This document shows, in pieces, positions 18,463 to 26,189 of a stretch of DNA of 64,000 bases; the first letter of the stretch is position 1, and each line of letters starts with the position of its first letter. The translations under genes were made by a program, and so were the position numbers. The notes beneath the pieces are model-generated. The model had not been told where the DNA came from. It worked only from the letters and a program-made list of their open reading frames with translations, and did not search any database. This DNA comes from Chitinophagales bacterium (GTDB lineage Bacteria; Bacteroidota; Bacteroidia; Chitinophagales; LD1): NCBI GenBank assembly GCA_026129525.1, contig JAHCHW010000011.1:92975-156974 (forward strand), read 5' to 3'.

Positions 18463-18489
18463 AAAAAGCCGCAAACAAAGCGGCTTTTT
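18463..18489 (-). terminator. Rho-independent terminator (works in both directions)
   Basis: 10-bp stem AAAAAGCCGC / GCGGCTTTTT with a 7-nt loop, just after the stop of the minus-strand gene at 18512. Confidence 0.85.
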
Positions 18490-18511
18490 CAGGTTTATGA
18501 TTTGTTACGAT

Positions 18512-19339
18512 TTAATACCAAAACTGAAGTGTGGCACTGTAAACATCGTACGAAACTTTGTATTTGTTATCGCAGGCGCCATTACCAAAATCAACCTTAA
18601 CCGGTGTTGGGTCGGTACCGCTGTAAATGGTTACTAAGCCGCTTACCAAATAACGGCAGTTCAGTTTCATTACCACATTGGTTGATGTTGCATCGAAAGT
18701 TTTGCCGTTAAATCCAATGCCGGTACTTTTGCCTTGTCCGGTATATTCATCATCGAGAATTATCAGCGTGCCGAATCCACCGGTTTGTACCGAACTGCGC
18801 GTGGCATTCCATGTGCAAACTTTGCCATCGGGTGTGGTGGCTTTACCGTTGGTAATAGTGTCGTTAAACGTTCGGGTGCTGCTGTTAGGGCTGGTATTGG
18901 CAAGTGCGTACAAGCCTTCCAACTTTACTCCGTTTACATAGTAGTTATCGAACGTTACCGAAACATGTGCACCTGCATTGTGTAAATAATCGGTAAACAC
19001 AGCAGTAAATTTCCCTTTTCGTGTAACTCCGTATTGGTCGGTGCAGCCGGTGCCAAAGTCAACTGTAACAGTTTTGGGAAAAGTTGTCCAATCGGGCGGG
19101 TTGAGTGTAACAGTAGCGCAAAGGTCGTTTGCGCCATCGGTGCCATCCGTTTTACCGGTAAGGTTATTTTCCTTTGCGGCATCGTTTAAGGTTTTGTTTA
19201 CATCCTTAAAAAGGTTGTCAACGGTAGAGTAAGAAGTACCGGAGTCGCTGTCGAACGTATCCTTCTTCTTGGTGCAGGCGGTAAGTATTAGTCCGGCTAA
19301 CACTACGGCTGCAAACGAAATTCTGAATTTCGGTTTCAT
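18512..19339 (-). CDS. Putative lipoprotein of unknown function
   Basis: 275 residues. Lipoprotein signal (AAVVLAGLILTAC, Cys at residue 22) followed by a polar Asp/Ser/Lys linker. The mature protein is beta-rich. Two segments look alike: VTVDFGTGCTDQYGVTRKGKF near residue 93 and VKVDFGNGACDNKYKVSYDV near residue 250, each with a paired Gly-x-Gly-x-Cys (or Gly-Ala-Cys). This suggests two related sheets or a closed barrel whose first and last strands pair. No family recognised. Followed by a strong terminator, so it is monocistronic. Confidence 0.78.
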   Translation of the reverse strand: MKPKFRISFAAVVLAGLILTACTKKKDTFDSDSGTSYSTVDNLFKDVNKTLNDAAKENNLTGKTDGTDGANDLCATVTLNPPDWTTFPKTVTVDFGTGCTDQYGVTRKGKFTAVFTDYLHNAGAHVSVTFDNYYVNGVKLEGLYALANTSPNSSTRTFNDTITNGKATTPDGKVCTWNATRSSVQTGGFGTLIILDDEYTGQGKSTGIGFNGKTFDATSTNVVMKLNCRYLVSGLVTIYSGTDPTPVKVDFGNGACDNKYKVSYDVYSATLQFWY

Positions 19340-19456
19340 GGTATTGGGTTTAGGTTTACAAATGAAGAAGGAAATTTGTTACATGCAAATGACCGGTATC
19401 AGTTTTGTTAATAAGTTAACGCAAGGGCTAAAATTTTAGTATGTAAGGCAATAACC

Positions 19457-19477
19457 CGGTCTGACCTTGGTCAGACC
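19457..19477. repeat. Short repeat, copy 2 (perfect palindrome)
   Basis: Contains GGTCTGACC-TT-GGTCAGACC, perfect 9-bp arms, and shares 17 identical nt with 6358-6374. It lies about 55 bp upstream of rsmE. Each arm is also close to GntR/FadR-type half-operators (GGTCnGACC). Confidence 0.6.
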
Positions 19478-19531
19478 AATAGTCATTCCCAATCAGTAAA
19501 AAAATCTCCATAAAAAATTCAACTTCGATGT

Positions 19532-20239
19532 ATGAACATGTTTTATTGTCCGCAAGCGGCATTAAATGAATACAGCGAATTGGATGTGCAGGAATCGCAT
19601 CACTTAATAAAAGTATTGCGAAAAAAGCCGGGAGAAGAATTGTATGTGTTTGACGGCAAAGGAAATTTGTTTGATGCCCGCATAGAAACCATCGGCAAAA
19701 CAACCGCTACCATCCATATTGTTCGCCATGTTGAGCGGGAGGAAGATAATCGCCCCAAGTTGCATGTAGCCATAGCCCCACCAAAAAATGTTGAGCGCTT
19801 TGAATGGCTGCTCGAAAAAGTAACCGAAATAGGTGTAAGCGAAATAACTCCGCTGTTGTGCAAACATTCGGAACGAAAAGAGTTACGGATAGAGCGGCTT
19901 GAAAAAATTTTGGTAAGTGCGTGTAAGCAAAGCGCTCATCTCACCCTTCCTAAACTAAATACCCTTATTCGTTTTGAAGAGTTTACATCTGCGGTAAATT
20001 CCGATGCCAGAAAGTATATCGCTTATTGCCATGAAAAATCAATCCATTTAAAAGATGCGTACCATGGCGGCTTTGATGCGATTGTACTGATAGGACCCGA
20101 AGGCGATTTTACAAAAGAGGAAGTGCTGTTAGCCGAAAAACGGGAATATGAAACTGTGAGCCTCGGTAAAAGCCGCTTGCGGTTAGAAACAGCTGCGGTT
20201 TACGCTTCGGTGGTTTTTAATTTAGTAAACGAAGATTAG
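19532..20239 (+). CDS. rsmE: 16S rRNA (uracil(1498)-N(3))-methyltransferase RsmE
   Basis: 235 residues. SPOUT-class enzyme that methylates U1498 of 16S rRNA using S-adenosylmethionine. The N-terminal PUA-like part has SHHLIKVLRKKPGEELYVFDG. The SPOUT knot is marked by VLIGPEGDFTKEEV and SLGKSRLRLETAAVYA near the C-terminus, both diagnostic. The first ATG (MNMFYC) or the one two codons later could be used. The gene at 20251 starts 11 nt after its stop and is probably co-transcribed. Confidence 0.95.
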   Translation: MNMFYCPQAALNEYSELDVQESHHLIKVLRKKPGEELYVFDGKGNLFDARIETIGKTTATIHIVRHVEREEDNRPKLHVAIAPPKNVERFEWLLEKVTEIGVSEITPLLCKHSERKELRIERLEKILVSACKQSAHLTLPKLNTLIRFEEFTSAVNSDARKYIAYCHEKSIHLKDAYHGGFDAIVLIGPEGDFTKEEVLLAEKREYETVSLGKSRLRLETAAVYASVVFNLVNED

Positions 20240-20250
20240 CTTCGCCCTGC

Positions 20251-20910
20251 ATGAAAAAAGCATCGCGCTTATTTATTGTTATTGCTTTCGGGGCACTTTT
20301 TATTGCTGCCGACAAACCTCTTAAAATTGCACTGCTTAAATACAATGGCGGTGGCGATTGGTATGCGAATCCCACTTCGTTACCCAATCTCATAAAATTC
20401 TGCAACCAGAATTTGGGAATGAACATAGACCCCGAGCCGCCAACGGTTGAAGTTGGCAGTCAGGAGTTATTCAACTATCCGTTTGTTCACATGACAGGGC
20501 ACGGCAATGTGGTATTCAACGAACAGGAGTTAGAAAACCTGCGCGCTTATTTAGCCGGTGGCGGTTTTTTACATGCCGATGATAATTACGGTATGGACAA
20601 ATTCATTCGCCCGCAGTTAGAAAAGCTTTTTCAGGGAAGTAAGTTGGTGGAGTTGCCTTTTTCGCATCCCATCTTTCATCAGAAGTACACTTTCAATAAC
20701 GGCTTACCTAAAATACACGAACATGAAGGCGGACCACCGCAAGCCTTTGGCTTGTTTTACGAAGGTCGCATGGTAGTGCTTTACACCTACGAGTGTGATT
20801 TAGGCGATGGATGGGAAGATGCCAATGTGCACAAAGACCCTGAAGAAGTGCGCCAAAAGGCTTTAAAGATGGGTGCCAATATTGTGCGGTATGTTTTCAG
20901 CAATTCTTAG
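20251..20910 (+). CDS. DUF4159 exported protein
   Basis: 219 residues. Signal peptide (LFIVIAFGALFIAA). The DUF4159 fold is visible: IALLKYNGGGDWYANPTSL, then YPFVHMTGHGNVVFNEQE, LRAYLAGGGFLHADDNYGM and VVLYTYECDLGDGWED. The family resembles a glutamine-amidotransferase-like fold without the catalytic Cys, and its role is unknown. In other Bacteroidota it is often found next to rsmE, as here. The last bases (TTAG) are shared with the pyrD stop on the other strand. Confidence 0.9.
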   Translation: MKKASRLFIVIAFGALFIAADKPLKIALLKYNGGGDWYANPTSLPNLIKFCNQNLGMNIDPEPPTVEVGSQELFNYPFVHMTGHGNVVFNEQELENLRAYLAGGGFLHADDNYGMDKFIRPQLEKLFQGSKLVELPFSHPIFHQKYTFNNGLPKIHEHEGGPPQAFGLFYEGRMVVLYTYECDLGDGWEDANVHKDPEEVRQKALKMGANIVRYVFSNS

Positions 20911-21938
20911 TTGCTTCGCTTAACAAGCGCGCGATTTATAGCACGTATCAATTTCGGGCCTTCATAAATAAAACCGGTGTAGAGTTGAATTAAATCGGCC
21001 CCGGCATCTAACTTTTCCAAAGCGTCTTCAACAGTCATTATACCTCCTACACCAATCACCGAAATACTGCTGTTCGCTTTTATAAAGCGAATAACTTCGG
21101 TAGCTCTCCGTGTAAGCGGTTTTCCGCTCAATCCGCCTGCACCAATCTTTTCAATTTCTTGTGCCGAACAATTCAATCCTGTTCGTGCAATAGTGGTGTT
21201 AGTGGCAATCAGCCCCTGAATTTTAGTTTGTTGCACTACACTAATTACATCCTTAATCTGTTCATCGGTAAGGTCGGGGGCAATTTTCAGCAAAATGGGT
21301 TTGTTCTTTTCCTTTGAGTGATTGATGTCTTGTAATGAATTTAAAATAGCTGTCAGCGAATCTTTATCCTGTAACTCACGCAAACCGGGGGTGTTAGGCG
21401 AACTCACATTCACCACAAAGTAATCGGCATAATCAAATAGCTTTTTAAAGCAGTATTCGTAGTCGCGTATCGCTTCCTCGTTAGGCGTAACTTTGTTCTT
21501 GCCTATATTGGCACCCACTACCACATTTGTTTTTCTGCGCTTCAGTTTTTCGGCAGCCACTTCTGCTCCTACATTATTAAAGCCCATGCGGTTAACTAGT
21601 GCGTAATCTTTCACTAAACGAAACAAGCGAGGCTTTTCGTTACCCGGTTGAGGTTTGGGTGTAATGGTTCCTACTTCTACAAAACCAAAACCCATGTAAC
21701 CCATCTCGTCAATAACATCACCGTTTTTATCTAACCCTGCAGCCAAGCCAACAGGATTCGGGAAATCAATCCCCCACAAACTTTTATGCAGCGATGGATG
21801 CTGCACCTTCCCTCCCGCCAGTGCTTCCAGCAACTTTGGGAACTTTCCGGCTAACTGCAAGTTGTGGATAGTAAAGTGGTGCGCTTCTTCAGGGTTGAGT
21901 TGAAAAAGAAACTGCTTGGCAAGCGGATATAAATTCAT
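20907..21938 (-). CDS. pyrD: Dihydroorotate dehydrogenase (quinone), class 2
   Basis: 343 residues. Membrane-associated flavoenzyme oxidising dihydroorotate to orotate with quinone, the fourth step of pyrimidine synthesis. Class 2 features: the N-terminal helical extension (LYPLAKQFLFQLNPEEAHHF), GLAAGLDKNGDVIDEMGYMG, and NVSSPNTPGLRELQ with the catalytic Ser. FMN-binding motifs GVGGIMTVEDALEKLDAGAD and LIQLYTGFIYEGP follow. A dihydroorotase homologue lies at 42565 but is not linked. Monocistronic by spacing. Confidence 0.96.
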   Translation of the reverse strand: MNLYPLAKQFLFQLNPEEAHHFTIHNLQLAGKFPKLLEALAGGKVQHPSLHKSLWGIDFPNPVGLAAGLDKNGDVIDEMGYMGFGFVEVGTITPKPQPGNEKPRLFRLVKDYALVNRMGFNNVGAEVAAEKLKRRKTNVVVGANIGKNKVTPNEEAIRDYEYCFKKLFDYADYFVVNVSSPNTPGLRELQDKDSLTAILNSLQDINHSKEKNKPILLKIAPDLTDEQIKDVISVVQQTKIQGLIATNTTIARTGLNCSAQEIEKIGAGGLSGKPLTRRATEVIRFIKANSSISVIGVGGIMTVEDALEKLDAGADLIQLYTGFIYEGPKLIRAINRALVKRSN

Positions 21939-21972
21939 TGCTGCAAATAAAAAACAATGTTGGCGGTAAAGC

Positions 21973-23202
21973 CTATCCTTTTACCAAAGTAATTTCGGTT
22001 ACTTCGGGTAAAATGCCCACACGCCCCGGGTAGCCCAAAAAACCGAAACCTCGGTTAACGTATAAAAACTGCTTCCCTTCGTTATACAAACCCGCCCATT
22101 GCTTGTAAATGTATTGCGATGGACTCCAACGCAGCCATTTGTTTTCTACGCCAAATTGCGCTCCATGTGTGTGTCCGCTAAGGGTGAGGTCAATATCGGT
22201 AAAAGCGGGCTTCACTTTTTCATCCCACGATGAAGGGTCGTGGCTCAACAGGATTTTGAAAGGAACACCCTCAATGCCTTTATATGCTTCTTCGAACTTA
22301 CCGTACTTGGCAAAACGCCCTTTGCCCCAGTTTTCTACACCGAGTACAGCTATTTTTTCACCGTCTTTTTCTATCACACGGTTTTCGTTCAGCAACAAAT
22401 CCCAGCCTAATTGTTTGTGCACATTTTTGAACTGCTCAAAATTCGCACGCTTATCGGCAGGCGTTTCCCATTCTACATAATCGCCATAATCATGATTTCC
22501 GGTAACCGAAATTACACCGTGCTTTGCCTGTAAGCGATTAAATACATCCATAAATGGTTCCATCTCCGAAGCCACATTATTTACCAAATCGCCTGTAAAA
22601 ACAATCAGGTCGGCACCTGTTGCATTTATTTTATCAATGGCTTTGGCAACCGGCTCTGTTTTGGTAAAACTTCCCGAATGAATATCGGATAACTGAATAA
22701 TGCGAAAGCCATTAAACGATTCGGGCAAATTCGGGAACTTGATTGTTACTTTTCGGAACTGATAGTTGTAAGCATTAACCACCACGCCATACAACAACGA
22801 GCCGGCAGGTATTGCAGCGGTAAATATTGCCAGCCTGCTTAAAAATTCGCTACGGGTAATTCCTCCGGCTGTTGGTGTACCTGCCGAAAACTTCTGCATC
22901 GCATACTTCGCAAGCCGAACAATATCTTCAGGAAAAAGAAACAACAACACAATCAACTTGGTGAGCAGCAGAATAACAAACAGCGTGGAGAAATAAACTC
23001 CCAATGTTTTGGGCATGTACTTATACAGAAACGGGCGATAAGCAAAAAACACTGCCAGCAGCGTAACGGTTATTCCCCAGTAAATCCATTTGGCAACTTC
23101 AATATTCTTAAACCGAAGTGCTGTGCTGAATGCCTGCCAACCATAGTATTCAATGGCTCCGTAAATCAAAAAACTGAGGCTGATAAAAAAGAGAGAAGGC
23201 AT
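21973..23202 (-). CDS. Membrane-anchored metallophosphoesterase
   Basis: 409 residues. About four N-terminal transmembrane helices (residues 1-145) precede a calcineurin-like phosphoesterase domain. The metal-binding motifs appear in order: IIQLSDIHSGSF, IVFTGDLVNN, VTGNHDYGDY, LLSHDPSSWD and LTLSGHTHGAQFG. This layout matches YaeI/YkuE-type phosphodiesterases, some of which act on UDP-diacylglucosamine or other lipid substrates; the substrate is unknown here. Divergent from the peptidase gene at 23288. Confidence 0.92.
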   Translation of the reverse strand: MPSLFFISLSFLIYGAIEYYGWQAFSTALRFKNIEVAKWIYWGITVTLLAVFFAYRPFLYKYMPKTLGVYFSTLFVILLLTKLIVLLFLFPEDIVRLAKYAMQKFSAGTPTAGGITRSEFLSRLAIFTAAIPAGSLLYGVVVNAYNYQFRKVTIKFPNLPESFNGFRIIQLSDIHSGSFTKTEPVAKAIDKINATGADLIVFTGDLVNNVASEMEPFMDVFNRLQAKHGVISVTGNHDYGDYVEWETPADKRANFEQFKNVHKQLGWDLLLNENRVIEKDGEKIAVLGVENWGKGRFAKYGKFEEAYKGIEGVPFKILLSHDPSSWDEKVKPAFTDIDLTLSGHTHGAQFGVENKWLRWSPSQYIYKQWAGLYNEGKQFLYVNRGFGFLGYPGRVGILPEVTEITLVKG

Positions 23203-23287
23203 GCGTTGTTACAATATGTTAGTTATCACGATTAAATCGGTAAAATATTTGAATTTAGAGCCTGCGCGAAAGTATTATACAAACACT

Positions 23288-24964
23288 ATGCAACTGAAAT
23301 TGTTTTTCACCCTTGTTTTTTCCGGTTTTCTAATCGGAAGTTTGAGCGCACAATCGCTCCTAACACAAAAAAAAGAGTTTACCCGTGCCGATTCGCTGCG
23401 CGGTTCGTTGCGTCCTGAGCGCACTTGCTACGATGTAAACTACTATGAGCTAAACATTAAAATTGACACCGGGGCACGAACCATTACCGGAAGCAATACC
23501 ATCAGTTTTATTACCATGCAGGATTTTCGCGAAATGCAGATTGACCTGTTTGAAAACATGAACATCATTAACATTACTATGGGCAATAAAGAACTGCGCT
23601 ACCGCAGAGAGTTTAATGCCGTGTTTGTAGAAATGCCGGAAACAATGGAAGAAGGAACCGGTGGAGAAATTACCGTAAACTACCACGGCAAACCTACCGA
23701 AGCCAAGCGCGCCCCTTGGGATGGCGGCTTTACATGGACATACGATGAGCGTGGAAATTTATGGGTGGGTGTTTCGTGCGAGGGGATAGGTGCCAGCCTG
23801 TGGTGGCCTAATAAGGATTATTTGGGCGATGAGCCGGATAGTATGCGGATTATTTGTACCGTTCCATGGGGACTAAAGTGTATTGCCAATGGCAATGAAG
23901 AAGGGCAACAGCGCAACCCTGATGGTACTTCTACTTTTAAATGGTTTGTAAGTTATCCCATCAACAACTATAACGTAACGCTCAACATTGGCGACTACGT
24001 TCATTTTCACGATGAATACACCTCTGCCGATGAAGACATACTTTCATTGGATTACTATGTGTTAAGCTACAACCTCGCCAAAGCCAAAAAGCATTTTACG
24101 CAGGTAAAACCTATGCTTGCCTGTTATGAAAAATACTTAGGTAAATATCCTTTCTGGAACGATGGTTATGCCTTGGTGGAAACACCATATTTAGGTATGG
24201 AACATCAGGGAGCCATTGCCTATGGCAACAAATACAAAACCGGTTATGCGGGGATTGATTTTTCGCGCATAGGGTTAGATTTCGACTACATTATTATTCA
24301 CGAAACGGGGCATGAGTGGTGGGGCAATTCGGTGAGTTGCTACGACATTGCCGACATGTGGATACACGAAGGCTTTTGCACTTACAGCGAAGCCATTTAT
24401 GTGGAATGTATGCACGGTTACGAAACTGCCATGCGTTATGTGAACGCAAAAAAAGCAACAGTAGGTAACAAGAAACCGATTGTGGGAGTTTACGGAGTAA
24501 ACGAAGAAGGTGACGGAGACATGTATAACAAAGGCATGTTGTTTTTAAATACCCTGCGCCATGTAGTAAACGATGACCAACTTTGGTGGAATACCATTAA
24601 GGGCATGAGCGATACCATGTTTAAGATGCAAAACATAGGTTACAACGATGTGGTGAACTACTTTAATTTCAAAACCAACCGCGACCTGAGTGCAGCTTTT
24701 GAACAATACCTGAAACACACTTCTATACCGGTTTTTGAATACAGTTTAAGAAAGGTAAAAGCAAAAACTTTCGAACTTAAATACCGCTGGAATGCCGATG
24801 TAAAAGGATTTGCCCTTCCGGTTTTTATTTCAACCGGAGGCAATGCGTTTAATCAACTGGCAACAACCGATGAATGGCAAACCACCACTCTGCAAATGGA
24901 TAAGGAAAGCAATTTTAAGGTGAATGATGAGTGGATGTATATTTATACAAGGAAAGGGATGTAA
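23288..24964 (+). CDS. M1 family metallopeptidase
   Basis: 558 residues from ATG 23288, which begins the signal peptide (LKLFFTLVFSGFLIGSLSAQ); upstream in-frame ATGs would bury it. The gluzincin site is present: HETGHEWWGN with the third zinc ligand Glu in WIHEGFCTYSEA 18 residues on. The exopeptidase motif GAMEN is replaced by GMEHQGAIAYG, a variant of a secreted bacterial subgroup, so true aminopeptidase activity is uncertain. The C-terminal domain is short (FELKYRWNADVKG onwards). It would trim peptides outside the inner membrane. Confidence 0.9.
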   Translation: MQLKLFFTLVFSGFLIGSLSAQSLLTQKKEFTRADSLRGSLRPERTCYDVNYYELNIKIDTGARTITGSNTISFITMQDFREMQIDLFENMNIINITMGNKELRYRREFNAVFVEMPETMEEGTGGEITVNYHGKPTEAKRAPWDGGFTWTYDERGNLWVGVSCEGIGASLWWPNKDYLGDEPDSMRIICTVPWGLKCIANGNEEGQQRNPDGTSTFKWFVSYPINNYNVTLNIGDYVHFHDEYTSADEDILSLDYYVLSYNLAKAKKHFTQVKPMLACYEKYLGKYPFWNDGYALVETPYLGMEHQGAIAYGNKYKTGYAGIDFSRIGLDFDYIIIHETGHEWWGNSVSCYDIADMWIHEGFCTYSEAIYVECMHGYETAMRYVNAKKATVGNKKPIVGVYGVNEEGDGDMYNKGMLFLNTLRHVVNDDQLWWNTIKGMSDTMFKMQNIGYNDVVNYFNFKTNRDLSAAFEQYLKHTSIPVFEYSLRKVKAKTFELKYRWNADVKGFALPVFISTGGNAFNQLATTDEWQTTTLQMDKESNFKVNDEWMYIYTRKGM

Positions 24965-24984
24965 AAACTACGTCTAAACGGCCG

Positions 24985-25605
24985 CTACTTCTTCTTAAAA
25001 TCCCCGTTCTTCCACGCTCTTATAAACTCAGCCCAGGCAAGCGGGTTAAAAATGTTTTGAGCAGGAGCCTGGCGGTAGTAATACTTGGCGGCAGAAGTTT
25101 GGCGAACATAATTCTGTGCTGCTTCCCGTCCATCCGGTTCAAGTTTTTCACCTAACTCGGCAAGGCGTTCACGCTCCAAGTTTTTGCGGGCGCGTTCCAA
25201 ATCATCATCGGGTAAGCGCAAATCGAGAAATGCCTGTTTAAAGCCTTCACGGTCGCCCCATGGAAAAATAATTGTTTCGCGCAGATAAATTTCGGAACGG
25301 GTCATTAACTGAATAACCGAATACTTATTGGTAGCTAAGCCTGTAGGAATAATATAGACCGAAGGTTTAAACCCAACCGAAGTAAAATAAAGCGTATCAC
25401 CTTCGCGGGCTGCGAACGAGAAAAAACCATCGGGACCGGCAGTTGCCACCCGCCCGCGGTTAAGAATGGTAACATGCGCGAAGGGCACACCCATCAAACT
25501 ATCGGCAGTAAGTGCATAGCCCGAAAACTGAATCACTTTTTCTTCTTGTTGGGCAAACAGCAAAATATGTGGCAATAAAAACAGAAGTATTACAAAACGC
25601 TTCAC
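24985..25605 (-). CDS. Exported protein with CarboxypepD_reg-like domain
   Basis: 206 residues from GTG 25605. This start is preferred because it places a signal peptide (RFVILLFLLPHILLFAQQ) first and lies 4 nt after a TATTTTCG box; ATG 25686 would add 27 residues. A carboxypeptidase regulatory-like beta-sandwich follows (VIQFSGYALTADSLMGVPFAHVTI to GDTLYFTSVGFKP). Then comes a charged helical region (DDDLERARKNLERERLAELGE). In Bacteroidota such domains head TonB-dependent receptors or act alone as periplasmic proteins. Exact role unknown. Confidence 0.8.
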   Translation of the reverse strand: MKRFVILLFLLPHILLFAQQEEKVIQFSGYALTADSLMGVPFAHVTILNRGRVATAGPDGFFSFAAREGDTLYFTSVGFKPSVYIIPTGLATNKYSVIQLMTRSEIYLRETIIFPWGDREGFKQAFLDLRLPDDDLERARKNLERERLAELGEKLEPDGREAAQNYVRQTSAAKYYYRQAPAQNIFNPLAWAEFIRAWKNGDFKKK

Positions 25606-25609
25606 GAAA

Positions 25610-25617
25610 CGAAAATA
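25610..25617 (-). promoter_or_regulatory. -7 element upstream of GTG 25605
   Basis: TATTTTCG on the minus strand, leaving only 4 nt before the proposed GTG start. Confidence 0.4.
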
Positions 25618-25692
25618 AAAATGAGAAGCAGAAAACAGCCGCAATATTGTGTATATGAAAAGATGTTTTAAAGTTTTAACAGGCATTTAGCA

Positions 25693-26157
25693 CTAACTCT
25701 GCTTTTTAGTAAAAGCCTTCTCATAAGTAGTAATCCAATCCTGCGGTGTCATTTTCGAAACCAGTTCGCCTATCAATTTAAAGGGTATTTGATCGGGCTT
25801 TTTAAATCGAATGCAACTTTTGCCCATATCCAGCTTTGTTTGCGAGTGCTTTGGGTACTCTTTAGTAAACCAGTCAAAGAGTTTTTTATCGGCATAAATA
25901 CCCATGTGGTATAGCGCCACAAAATTTTTCTGCGAAGCAATGCAGATGAAAGGCAGCGGTTGTTCCGGATTACAGTGATAACCTGACGGATATAAACTAT
26001 GCGGCACCACATATCCAACCATGCCGTAGTTCATCACCTCTTTAAAGCCCTTCGGTAAGTTTTTCAGAATCACTTTCCGCAACTCAGTCATGGCGCTTTT
26101 GCGTGGTTCAGGTAAAGTATCGAAATACTCTTGCGGTGTAGCTGCTTTCGATTGCAT
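25693..26157 (-). CDS. DUF1801 (YdhG-like) protein
   Basis: 154 residues, cytosolic. The DUF1801 pattern is seen in TPQEYFDTLPEPRKSAMTELR near the start, then KEVMNYGMVGYVV and the C-terminal GKSCIRFKKPDQIPFKLIGE. Members are small iron-chaperone-like or uncharacterised proteins (the fold resembles frataxin-like YdhG). A DUF1801 role in this genome cannot be inferred. It sits between the CarboxypepD-like gene and the large C25 peptidase gene on the same strand, 32 bp after the latter. Confidence 0.85.
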   Translation of the reverse strand: MQSKAATPQEYFDTLPEPRKSAMTELRKVILKNLPKGFKEVMNYGMVGYVVPHSLYPSGYHCNPEQPLPFICIASQKNFVALYHMGIYADKKLFDWFTKEYPKHSQTKLDMGKSCIRFKKPDQIPFKLIGELVSKMTPQDWITTYEKAFTKKQS

Positions 26158-26189
26158 AAAACTATTGCTGTTTAGTGGACAAGGAATAA

